A DNA stretch of 10,117 nt from assembly GCA_017395275.1 (NCBI GenBank), contig JAFPVN010000305.1:1-10117 (forward strand), given 5' to 3'. Both the position numbers and the translations under genes were made by a program. The stretch comes from Candidatus Methanomethylophilaceae archaeon (GTDB taxonomy: Archaea > Thermoplasmatota > Thermoplasmata > Methanomassiliicoccales > Methanomethylophilaceae). This document shows positions 1 to 5,642 of the stretch, in pieces (the stretch's first letter is position 1; each line of letters opens with the position of its first letter). Under the pieces are notes generated by a model. It had not been told where the DNA came from. It made no database searches and saw nothing but the letters and a program-made list of their open reading frames with translations.

Positions 1-618
1 CATCTCCCTCTCGGAGACGACGATGAGGACGGAGACAGGGGTCCTGTACTTTCTGTTCCTCATCTTTCCCCTTCCTGCGCGGATCTTGCGTCCGAACTTC
101 GCACGGTCAAGGTCGTAGCCGAGACCGATCTTCTGGAGGAAATCAGATACCTCCGCGGTCGTCTTGATGTCCTGCACCGCGTCTGCGACGACGATGGGGA
201 ACGAGACGTTGTCATCGAACTGGTGGCCGCGTGCCTTGACGCAGTCCGCACAGCCGGTGGCTGCGATTGCGGACTTGCGGGCGAGCGCGCGCTCCTTCTG
301 GTTGATCTTGAGGGACCAGTTCCTCTCGGGCACCGGCGGGTGGGCCCTGCGTCCGGAGACGTTGTTGGGCGACTCGGTTGCCATCCTTCCGGCTGCGATA
401 CGCTGGACACGGGCTACGCCGCGTCCCTTACCCCAGGTGCTGACAGAGTGCCTCATTCCGGCTCCCTTGGAGGGTCCGTAGGGCTGCCTCTTGTTGGCTG
501 CCGCCGCGAGGACCGCCTTCTTGATGATGTCAGGCCTGTAAGGGGTGCTGAACACCGCGGGGACGTCGACCTGAGATGCGACGTCGCCATTAATACCATA
601 GACGTTTGTTTTAGCCAT
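1..618 (-). CDS. rpl4: Large ribosomal subunit protein uL4 (L4e/L1e), 3' end cut off by window edge
   Basis: Only the first 206 codons are present; the gene runs off the left edge in frame. uL4 is a 50S protein that binds 23S rRNA and helps form the peptide exit tunnel. The translation begins MAKTNVYGINGD and contains the tunnel-loop segment YGPSKGAGMRHSVSTWGKGR, then AAGRMATESPNNVSGRRAHP, and near the cut the archaeal/eukaryotic signature KMRNRKYR. Together these are diagnostic of the archaeal/eukaryotic L4e branch. The start ATG at 618 lies four bases after the uL3 stop, so the pair is surely co-transcribed and probably translationally coupled; a G-rich stretch in the last uL3 codons could act as SD. 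The order uL3-uL4 is that of the archaeal S10-like operon, so uL23 and uL2 are expected just outside the window. No abnormality seen. Confidence 0.97.
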   Translation of the reverse strand, partial: MAKTNVYGINGDVASQVDVPAVFSTPYRPDIIKKAVLAAAANKRQPYGPSKGAGMRHSVSTWGKGRGVARVQRIAAGRMATESPNNVSGRRAHPPVPERNWSLKINQKERALARKSAIAATGCADCVKARGHQFDDNVSFPIVVADAVQDIKTTAEVSDFLQKIGLGYDLDRAKFGRKIRAGRGKMRNRKYRTPVSVLIVVSEREM

Positions 619-622
619 CTAT

Positions 623-1621
623 TCATGCCCCCTGCTTCGACTCTGTGGAGATGTACGTGATGTTGACCGCCTCGGTGTCCGCCTTCTTGGGGAGCCTGGT
701 GGGGTCTCTGAACCTGACGAGCCTCTTGGTGGGTCCGGGAACGGATCCGTGGACGAGGACGTAGGTGTTGGTAACCTCTCCGTAGTTGAGGAATCCGCCC
801 TTGGGGGTAATCTCGGCTCCCTCTGTTCCGATCTTCATGAGCTGCTTGTTGAACTCGGTCCTCTGGTGGTATCCGAGCTGTCCCGATCCGGGAACGGTTC
901 CTCTGACGTAACCGGGTCTCTTAGGACCGAGGTTACCGATTCCGCGGCGGTGCTTGCTGTTCTTGTGCGAGAGCAGCTTGACACCGAACCTCTTGGTAAC
1001 TCCCTGGAATCCCTTTCCCTTGGTGACGGCGATGACGTCGACGAATCCTCCCTCTGCGGCGAAGTCGTTGATGCCGACCTCGGTGCCGAGGATGGATTTC
1101 GCGTACTGGATCCTCTCGTCGACGGATCCTCCGCCAATCCTGAGCTCCATCATGTCGGGGACCTTCTTGGGCACTCCCTTGACGAGCTTGGGCTGGGTGT
1201 ATGCAAGCACACGGACATCCTCGACGTCCAGTCCCTCGTACCTTGCGAACGACGACTCGTCGTGGTTCTTGGGGACGGACAGGCGCTTGCTGAGCAGGGG
1301 ATCGAGATCCTGTGCCCATACCTCGCCTGCGGTCTTGAGTCCGTAGATGGTGTTCTCGTAGAACCTGACAGCTGCGATCTTCATCGGGGGTACCTCGAGT
1401 ACCGTGACGGGAACCTGGAGTTCCATTCCCGATGTCGTGCTCTTCGCACGCTTGTCGACGACAAACGCGTGCGTCATACCGGCCTTGTAGCCGGCGAATC
1501 CCTGGATCTTGGGTGCTCCGTTTATCTCGGGCCAAGAATCCAGCCTGGGGGTCTGTGACTGCGCTCTCTTACGTGGACCGTACGCGCGTGACCCTCTCTT
1601 TGGGCGTCTCCTCTGTGACAT
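623..1621 (-). CDS. rpl3: Large ribosomal subunit protein uL3 (archaeal L3)
   Basis: This 332-aa protein has the normal archaeal length. uL3 binds 23S rRNA and reaches toward the peptidyl transferase centre. The N terminus (MSQRRRPKRGSRAYGPRKRA) matches the archaeal/eukaryotic pattern of a basic RRGS...PRKRA start. Other hallmarks are GYKAGMTHAF near residue 44, VTKGKGFQGVTKRFGVK around 200, HRRGIGNLGPKRPGYVRGT and GQLGYHQRTEFNKQLMKIG in the C-terminal half, and a final FRDPTRLP segment. The ATG at 1621 is chosen because a GGTGA SD (1626-1630) lies a few bases upstream and the N-terminal basic motif starts here. It is the first gene of a minus-strand ribosomal operon and is followed after four bases by uL4. 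Its leader is long (about 165 nt from the inferred start site), unlike most first genes in this window, which leaves room for autogenous control. Confidence 0.98.
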   Translation of the reverse strand: MSQRRRPKRGSRAYGPRKRAQSQTPRLDSWPEINGAPKIQGFAGYKAGMTHAFVVDKRAKSTTSGMELQVPVTVLEVPPMKIAAVRFYENTIYGLKTAGEVWAQDLDPLLSKRLSVPKNHDESSFARYEGLDVEDVRVLAYTQPKLVKGVPKKVPDMMELRIGGGSVDERIQYAKSILGTEVGINDFAAEGGFVDVIAVTKGKGFQGVTKRFGVKLLSHKNSKHRRGIGNLGPKRPGYVRGTVPGSGQLGYHQRTEFNKQLMKIGTEGAEITPKGGFLNYGEVTNTYVLVHGSVPGPTKRLVRFRDPTRLPKKADTEAVNITYISTESKQGA

Positions 1622-1625
1622 ATTT

Positions 1626-1630
1626 TCACC
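1626..1630 (-). promoter_or_regulatory. Shine-Dalgarno site of rpl3
   Basis: Read on the minus strand this is GGTGA, followed by AAAT and the ATG of uL3. It is a strong match to the archaeal SD core and fixes the uL3 start at 1621. Confidence 0.75.
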
Positions 1631-1646
1631 TGCGAGGGTTTCTTCG

Positions 1647-1721
1647 CTAACCTCGCCTATTCGATTCCAGCAGCCTAACCTTCGACCGTGACGCCGTGTC
1701 CATCTCGATAAGTATCGACAT
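1647..1721 (-). other. Possible leader ORF (24 codons, TAG stop) in the rpl3 leader
   Basis: On the minus strand an ATG at 1721 opens MSILIEMDTASRSKVRLLES plus NRRG and then TAG. If UAG were read through, as can happen in pyrrolysine users, six more sense codons would lead to a TGA (1626-1628) lying inside the GGTGA SD of rpl3. There is no clear SD for this ORF and a 24-codon ORF is easily a chance event. It is listed because it fills much of an unusually long leader and because its frame meets the rpl3 SD. Confidence 0.2.
1705..1718. repeat. Inverted repeat in the rpl3 leader
   Basis: TCGATA and TATCGA are separated by two bases, giving a perfect 6+6 bp inverted repeat. It lies in the transcribed leader about 70 nt downstream of the inferred start site. 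A two-base loop is too tight for an RNA hairpin unless the last pairs open, so it is more likely a protein-binding site or chance. Confidence 0.35.
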
Positions 1722-1809
1722 GAGCCTGAACGTGGGTTGCTTTCCGCATTGCCCGATACGTCTGGTCAAACGTCTAGCGCTTGATCTTAAGGGGTGGTAG
1801 ACCAGTCAC

Positions 1810-1818
1810 ATATATAAG
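1810..1818 (-). promoter_or_regulatory. TATA box of the rpl3-rpl4 operon
   Basis: The minus strand reads CTTATATAT, the best TATA-box match in the 1622-1889 intergenic region. Transcription would start near 1788 and give a leader of about 165 nt before rpl3. A second AT-rich element (1846-1856, minus strand TTATTATAAG) could be an alternative or tandem promoter. No plus-strand gene starts nearby, so both are assigned to the minus strand. Confidence 0.6.
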
Positions 1819-1889
1819 CATGTCGGTGCGGCTATTGACGCGCACTTATAATAATAGGGTTGAGGGGTTTGGGGACGGCGGAATCGGGC

Positions 1890-2216
1890 TCAGATCTTGC
1901 CTTCCTTCGCCTTCTTCTGCTCACGCTTCATGCGGGTCTTCGCGTCGAAGCCTGTGGCCTCCTCGAGGAACCTGTTGAGTGCGCGCTTGCTTCCGAGAAT
2001 CTCCTCGTCCGAGAATGTGCCAGACTTGTTGGATGTGTCCACTTCAAGCACCGCTTTGGAGACCGCTTTCGCAACGATCCTGTCCATCACGCCGTAGCTC
2101 GATACGTATGCGTCACCCTCGGTCTTCACGTTGCCGAAGATCTCCTTCATGAGCGCCGGGAGGAGATCGCCCTCGATCTTCCCGTACCATCCTTTCTTGA
2201 TGTCGAACTGCTTCAT
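1890..2216 (-). CDS. Small DUF5611-like protein of unknown function
   Basis: This 108-aa protein has no known function. The sequence starts MKQFDIKKGWYGKIEGD, has a compact alpha/beta-looking middle (GDAYVSSYGVMDRIVAKAVS, then a VLEVDT strand), and ends with a strongly basic tail (residues about 91-108, TRMKREQKKAKEGKI) typical of nucleic-acid contact. From memory it resembles the DUF5611 family of Thermoplasmata and methanogens; that name needs a profile search. No signal peptide or membrane segment is visible. Its ATG lies four bases after the RaSEA stop, and the sequence GGAAGTGATGAG before it contains both that stop and an SD-like core, so translation is probably coupled. The pairing with a tRNA-modification enzyme and the basic tail make an RNA-related role possible; this is inference only. 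Confidence 0.85.
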   Translation of the reverse strand: MKQFDIKKGWYGKIEGDLLPALMKEIFGNVKTEGDAYVSSYGVMDRIVAKAVSKAVLEVDTSNKSGTFSDEEILGSKRALNRFLEEATGFDAKTRMKREQKKAKEGKI

Positions 2217-2220
2217 CTCA

Positions 2221-3222
2221 TCACTTCCTGACGATCAGGTCTCCGCCGATGCCCCGGTCCAGATCGGATGCCGTACCGAGCATCAGTTCCGAACTGAGGT
2301 ATGCCTTCCACGTCTTTAAACACTCACATGACACGGCGAGGTCCTTCACGTCCTGCGAGTAGGAGAACCTCTCGACGGCGTCGAGGGCCTCCCTGTCACA
2401 CTTGCCGCAGTTGTGCACGCCCCTCTGCGAGCCCCCTCCCGAGGGGGACGACATGAGCCTGCAGTCAACAGTGCCAGCACAGCGTTTGAACACCTCTATG
2501 AGCGACCAGATCCAGGGCGACCTGTACTCGCCCCTCTTCCACAGCCTCTCCACGTAGGTGGCCTTCTGGACGTTGACCGGATTGATGGATATCTCGTCCG
2601 AGAACGGCGCGGCGAACCTGACGGACTCCACGGCGCTCTCGATGGCACGCCCCTCCAGCATGAACGGCGGTTTCAGCAGGAGGTACGTCCTCACCTTCAG
2701 TCCCGCGGCCTTGATCATCGTACCGACGCGCCTGCTGTCCTCGGGGGTGAAGCCCTTCCTGATGCTGATCTCCATGACCTCGGGGTCCGAGGTCTCCATG
2801 CCCAGCGCGATCGTCACGTTCTTCGGCAGCGTGCGGAGCACCTCCTCGGTGATGAACTCCGGACGGCTCTCGAACAGCAGGCGCTCGCATCCCGCGAACT
2901 CCCTGAATATCCTCTCCCTGACGGGCACCGGGACCTCGTTCTCGTCCAGGAAGCTCCCGGACGTGTACAGCTTGACGAAAGGCTCTCCCTTGTACCTGGA
3001 CATCATCTGGTCCACCTGGCTCATCAGGTCGTCGACGGTCACTCCGGTCAGCGAGGCGGTCTTGTAGCCGCACATCGTACATCCTCCGGTCTTCGCCCAC
3101 ACGCACCCGTTGGTGCGCATGATCGCCACCATCGCATCGACCTTCCTTCCGCCGGACATGTCGCTCTCCTTCCAGAGCGTCTCCAGCTCCCTGGGGGACC
3201 TCCTATCTCTCGTCTGAGCCAT
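2221..3222 (-). CDS. raSEA: Archaeosine synthase beta subunit, radical SAM enzyme RaSEA
   Basis: This 333-aa enzyme acts on position 15 of tRNA. ArcS first attaches lysine to the preQ0 base, and RaSEA then cleaves that lysine adduct to leave archaeosine (G+). The visible radical SAM cysteines are C40, C48 and C51 (C-x7-C-x2-C, within GCVWAKTGGCTMCGYKT), a spacing unlike the classical C-x3-C-x2-C but in keeping with this Elp3-like family. A glycine-rich ALGMETSDPEV segment sits mid-barrel and a second Cys/His cluster (HNCGKC ... SCEC) near residues 270-300 looks like a metal site. The ATG at 3222 lies about 29 bases from the centre of a TATA-like CTTAAAG, so the mRNA is likely leaderless or nearly so. 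It leads a two-gene operon with the DUF5611-like gene. Family identity is confident; the exact substrate step rests on the family. Confidence 0.9.
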   Translation of the reverse strand: MAQTRDRRSPRELETLWKESDMSGGRKVDAMVAIMRTNGCVWAKTGGCTMCGYKTASLTGVTVDDLMSQVDQMMSRYKGEPFVKLYTSGSFLDENEVPVPVRERIFREFAGCERLLFESRPEFITEEVLRTLPKNVTIALGMETSDPEVMEISIRKGFTPEDSRRVGTMIKAAGLKVRTYLLLKPPFMLEGRAIESAVESVRFAAPFSDEISINPVNVQKATYVERLWKRGEYRSPWIWSLIEVFKRCAGTVDCRLMSSPSGGGSQRGVHNCGKCDREALDAVERFSYSQDVKDLAVSCECLKTWKAYLSSELMLGTASDLDRGIGGDLIVRK

Positions 3223-3247
3223 CGGCTACCCAATCATAGCCCGTCTA

Positions 3248-3254
3248 CTTTAAG
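3248..3254 (-). promoter_or_regulatory. TATA-like box of the RaSEA operon
   Basis: The minus strand reads CTTAAAG, centred 29 bases upstream of the RaSEA ATG, which suits a start site at or just before the start codon. It is flanked by a 6-bp inverted repeat, GCCCGT at 3239-3244 and ACGGGC at 3264-3269, which could be an operator or chance. Confidence 0.45.
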
Positions 3255-3286
3255 GTTGAGGGCACGGGCGCCTGCGCGGACGATAG

Positions 3287-3295
3287 TAATTTAAG
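3287..3295 (+). promoter_or_regulatory. TATA-like box of the oxidoreductase-TPD nuclease operon
   Basis: TAATTTAAG is centred about 34 bases upstream of the oxidoreductase ATG (3325), predicting a start site near 3316-3319 and a leader of under 10 nt. It lies back to back with the RaSEA promoter in a 102-bp divergent region. Confidence 0.45.
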
Positions 3296-3324
3296 GGGGT
3301 TGCGGATGGGGTAGCAGGAATAAC

Positions 3325-4671
3325 ATGTCGAAGAACGTCATAGTCATCGGATCCGGAGCCGCGGGAATGACCGCTGCATCCGAGGCCAAGAGGTGCGACC
3401 CCTCTGCGAAGGTCACCGTCATCACGGAAGACGAGCACATCGCCTACTCCCCCTGCGTCATCCCGTGGGCGCTCGAGGGCAAGGCGAAATGGGAGGACAT
3501 CGTCATGCACGATGCCGCCTTCTACAAAGAAGAGAGGGACATCGAGGTCCTCACGAAGACGAAGGTCGCATCGGTCTCCGATGCCGACAAGAAGGTCGTC
3601 ACCGAGGATGGGAAGGAGTTCGCCTACGACTCCCTGGTCATCGCCACCGGCAGCACGGTCTTCATCCCGCCGGTGGAGGGCAAGGACCTCAAGGGCGTGT
3701 TCGGCATCAAGACCATCAACGACGGGAAGGCCATCGAATCCGCGCTCAGGGATGCGAAGAAGGTCGTCATCGCGGGCGCCGGGGTCATCGGACTCGAGGC
3801 GGCGCTGGCGTTCGTCAACATCGGGAAGGAGGTCACCGTCATCGAGATGATGGACCAGGTCATCCCCCGTATCGCCGATTCCGACATGGCCGAGCCAATC
3901 CAGAAGTACCTGGAGGACTGCGACGTGAAGATCATCCTCAAGGCGCCCCTGCAGAAGGTCTGCGGTACCGATAGGGTCACCGGAGTGGTGGCCGCAGGCA
4001 TCGAGTACCCCGCCGACCTCGTCATCTTCGCAACGGGCGTCCGCGCCAACCTCGCCATCCCCAAGATGCTGGAGCTGGACATCGGACAGCTGGGAGCGGT
4101 CGTCACCGCGCCCACCATGCAGGCATACAGGAGGGGAAGGCTCGTCAAGGACGTCTTCCTAGCGGGGGACGTGGTGCAGTGCCAGTCCGCCGTCGTGGCC
4201 GGACCCACGATGAGCCAGCTCGGATCCTCCGCGGTCAGGGAGGGCCTCGTCGCCGGCAGGAACGCCGTCGGAGGGAACGCCGTGTGCGGACCCGTCGCCA
4301 GCCCCTGGGTGAGCGCGATCGGCAGCAAGCAGATCGCCGGTACCGGCATGTCCCTTGGACTCGCATCCTGGTACGGGCTCGACGTGGCCACCGGCAAGGC
4401 CGAGGGCCTCACCCGCGCAAGGTACTACCCCGGCGGGAAGCCCCTCACCGTCAAGGTGCTCGCGGACAGGTGCAGCCGCAGGATCATCGGAGCGCAGATC
4501 GTCTCCGAGGAGGATGTCACCGGACGTATCAACTGGCTCACCGCCGCCATCATCGACGGCACCACCGCGGACGACTTCGCTGTCAGGGCGGAGAACGCCT
4601 ACTGCCCCCCGACCAACCAGGTCAGGGATGTCGTCCTCGCCGCAGTGGACGACCTCCTCAGGAAGCTGTGA
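3325..4671 (+). CDS. FAD-dependent pyridine nucleotide-disulfide oxidoreductase (NADH oxidase / CoA-disulfide reductase family)
   Basis: This 448-aa flavoprotein belongs to the single-cysteine branch of disulfide oxidoreductases. Visible parts are the FAD Rossmann motif GSGAAG (residues 9-14), the redox-active cysteine C44 in AYSPCVIP, the ATG motif (107-109), the NAD(P)H motif GAGVIG (151-156) ended by E184 (which favours NADH), the FAD-binding FLAGD (278-282), and a C-terminal dimerisation domain from about 330. A Tyr-Cys pair (Y426-C427) sits in the C-terminal YCPP motif, near where family members place residues that reach the partner's active site. Likely substrates are CoA disulfide, polysulfide or oxygen with NADH; they cannot be separated from sequence. 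It is cytosolic, with no membrane segment. The ATG at 3325 gives a canonical N terminus, with a weak AGGA upstream. It is first in an operon with the TPD nuclease gene. Confidence 0.9.
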   Translation: MSKNVIVIGSGAAGMTAASEAKRCDPSAKVTVITEDEHIAYSPCVIPWALEGKAKWEDIVMHDAAFYKEERDIEVLTKTKVASVSDADKKVVTEDGKEFAYDSLVIATGSTVFIPPVEGKDLKGVFGIKTINDGKAIESALRDAKKVVIAGAGVIGLEAALAFVNIGKEVTVIEMMDQVIPRIADSDMAEPIQKYLEDCDVKIILKAPLQKVCGTDRVTGVVAAGIEYPADLVIFATGVRANLAIPKMLELDIGQLGAVVTAPTMQAYRRGRLVKDVFLAGDVVQCQSAVVAGPTMSQLGSSAVREGLVAGRNAVGGNAVCGPVASPWVSAIGSKQIAGTGMSLGLASWYGLDVATGKAEGLTRARYYPGGKPLTVKVLADRCSRRIIGAQIVSEEDVTGRINWLTAAIIDGTTADDFAVRAENAYCPPTNQVRDVVLAAVDDLLRKL

Positions 4672-4680
4672 GGCCGGCGG

Positions 4681-5448
4681 ATGGACTACCAGGAATACAA
4701 GGCGCTGTACAACCGCCTGCAGTCCTACCGCGACATAGAGAGGCTGATAGCCGAGGGCTACGACAGCCGCCTCGTCAAATCCGTCTACACACAGAAGACC
4801 AGCAGGGACGTCAAGAAGAGGTTCCACATCGTCGGCAACAACTCCGGTAGGCTGCTCAAGGCCTGGAAGAGGGGATCGACCATGATGGAGCTGGCCGAGG
4901 AGTGGAAGTTCCCCCCGGTCATGACCGCGAGGTTCATCTTCCTCGCCGACGGCGCGTCCAAGACCGAGTTCCAGAACTACGTCCACAACCCCGACCTCCT
5001 GAAGCCCGAGGTGGCGGCGGAGCTCAGGGAATGCATCGAATGCGACCCCGTGTACTCCCCCAAGGGTACCGAGGAGCAGGCGGAGAGGGGACGCTGGGGA
5101 GAGAGCCTCCTGCAGAACTGGCTGAAGGACCAGGGCATCGGGTTCCGCACAGAATCCGATCTGAGGGGAGTGTACGAGAAGACCCCCGACGCGCTCCTCG
5201 ACGAGCCGATGATGTTCGAGGGAAGGAAGATCTACTGGGTCGAGAGCAAGGCCTCCTTCGGCGACAACACCGAGTTCAAGTACAACAGCAGGAAGCAGCT
5301 GATCCCCTACACCAAGATCTTCGGTCCCGGCGTGGTAGTGTACTGGGTCGGCAAGCTCGATGACCTAGAATGCCCCGAGGGCATCCGCGTCGAGGACATA
5401 GGCATCCTCGAGAAGAGACTCGAACCCCTGTCCGAGGACAGGGAGTAA
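4681..5448 (+). CDS. TPD-motif nuclease-like protein, archaeal homologue of CDIN1 (C15orf41)
   Basis: This 255-aa protein has an N-terminal helical part (1-110), which looks like a helix-turn-helix DNA-binding region, and a C-terminal TPD domain. The diagnostic pieces are RGRWGESLLQNWLKDQGI (136-153), KTPDALL with T168-P169-D170, YWVESKASFGD with E188-S189-K190, and FGPGVVVYWVGK near the end. This D...ExK arrangement plus E141 is what a PD-(D/E)XK nuclease of the Holliday-junction-resolvase type would show. The human relative CDIN1 is mutated in congenital dyserythropoietic anaemia type I; archaeal members are barely studied. Start ATG 4681 lies nine bases after the oxidoreductase stop with a G-rich GGCCGGCGG in between, so the two genes form an operon. 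Nuclease activity is inferred from the motifs; the actual DNA or RNA substrate is unknown. Confidence 0.88.
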   Translation: MDYQEYKALYNRLQSYRDIERLIAEGYDSRLVKSVYTQKTSRDVKKRFHIVGNNSGRLLKAWKRGSTMMELAEEWKFPPVMTARFIFLADGASKTEFQNYVHNPDLLKPEVAAELRECIECDPVYSPKGTEEQAERGRWGESLLQNWLKDQGIGFRTESDLRGVYEKTPDALLDEPMMFEGRKIYWVESKASFGDNTEFKYNSRKQLIPYTKIFGPGVVVYWVGKLDDLECPEGIRVEDIGILEKRLEPLSEDRE

Positions 5449-5471
5449 ACACCCTTCCGCTTCTTCTATCA

Positions 5472-5485
5472 TCCCCTTTCGGGGA
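5472..5485 (+). terminator. Hairpin and downstream T-tract after the TPD nuclease gene
   Basis: TCCCC and GGGGA pair as a 5-bp stem around a TTTC loop, 24 bases after the stop codon. A run of six T follows at 5517-5522. Archaeal termination depends mainly on T-tracts, so the end may lie at the T6. The hairpin alone is weak evidence. Confidence 0.4.
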
Positions 5486-5520
5486 ACCTCTTATTCCGCA
5501 TCGCCTGTATGCCCGATTTT

Positions 5521-5528
5521 TTAGACAA
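5521..5528 (+). promoter_or_regulatory. Upstream copy of the amtB operator half-site
   Basis: TTAGACAA here repeats exactly the TTAGACAA at 5593-5600 inside the amtB palindrome. The copies are 72 bp apart, close to seven helical turns, so a dimeric regulator could contact both on the same DNA face. No inverted partner is present at this upstream copy. An 8-base match in AT-rich DNA may be chance. Confidence 0.3.
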
Positions 5529-5582
5529 TATTACCATTATCGAGCGTTTTTTCATCAATGATTTAGATATTCGTCCAATAGA

Positions 5583-5592
5583 TTCATATACA
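5583..5592 (+). promoter_or_regulatory. TATA box of amtB-glnK
   Basis: TCATATACAT-type sequence at 5583-5592, embedded in an AT-rich stretch, is centred 56 bases upstream of the chosen amtB ATG. It predicts a start site near 5612-5614 and a leader of about 30 nt that includes the SD. Confidence 0.55.
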
Positions 5593-5610
5593 TTAGACAA
5601 ATGTCTAATG
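5591..5610. promoter_or_regulatory. Perfect 9+9 bp palindrome, likely operator of amtB-glnK
   Basis: CATTAGACA and TGTCTAATG flank a central AA, a perfect 20-bp palindrome. It begins at the edge of the TATA box and ends just before the inferred start site, the classical position for a repressor that blocks polymerase. It does not resemble the GGAA-N6-TTCC-type operator of the methanogen nitrogen repressor NrpR. The regulator is unknown. Confidence 0.65.
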
Positions 5611-5624
5611 AAACGTCAGATAGA

Positions 5625-5642
5625 TGTACAGAAGGTGTACAG
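5625..5642 (+). repeat. Direct repeat TGTACAG around the amtB SD
   Basis: TGTACAG occurs at 5625-5631 and again at 5636-5642, eleven bases apart, with AAGG between them. The second copy directly abuts the amtB ATG and the SD core AAGGTG overlaps it. The spacing of one helical turn, or occlusion of the SD in RNA, would both allow regulation; chance is possible. Confidence 0.4.

Noticed and set aside
749..1558. Long open frame on the plus strand opposite uL3
   Set aside because: A shadow of a high-GC gene; uL3 on the minus strand is unmistakable and the opposite translation has low-complexity L/V/D/G composition with no recognisable motif.
2413..3294. Long open frame opposite RaSEA
   Set aside because: Overlaps a clear radical SAM gene, is rich in R, P, H and L as expected of an antisense frame, and has no motif or promoter.
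4159..4986. Minus-strand open frame across the oxidoreductase/TPD junction
   Set aside because: Covers parts of two well supported genes and has shadow-like composition without domain features.
5601..5642. Upstream in-frame ATG for amtB adding 14 residues (MSNETSDRCTEGVQ)
   Set aside because: It lies inside the palindrome and before the inferred transcript start, has no SD, and would bury the signal peptide; the ATG at 5643 has AAGGTG and a normal N terminus.
5449..5642. NrpR-type operator (GGAA-N6-TTCC) before amtB
   Set aside because: I searched this region by eye and found no match; the palindrome there has a different sequence.
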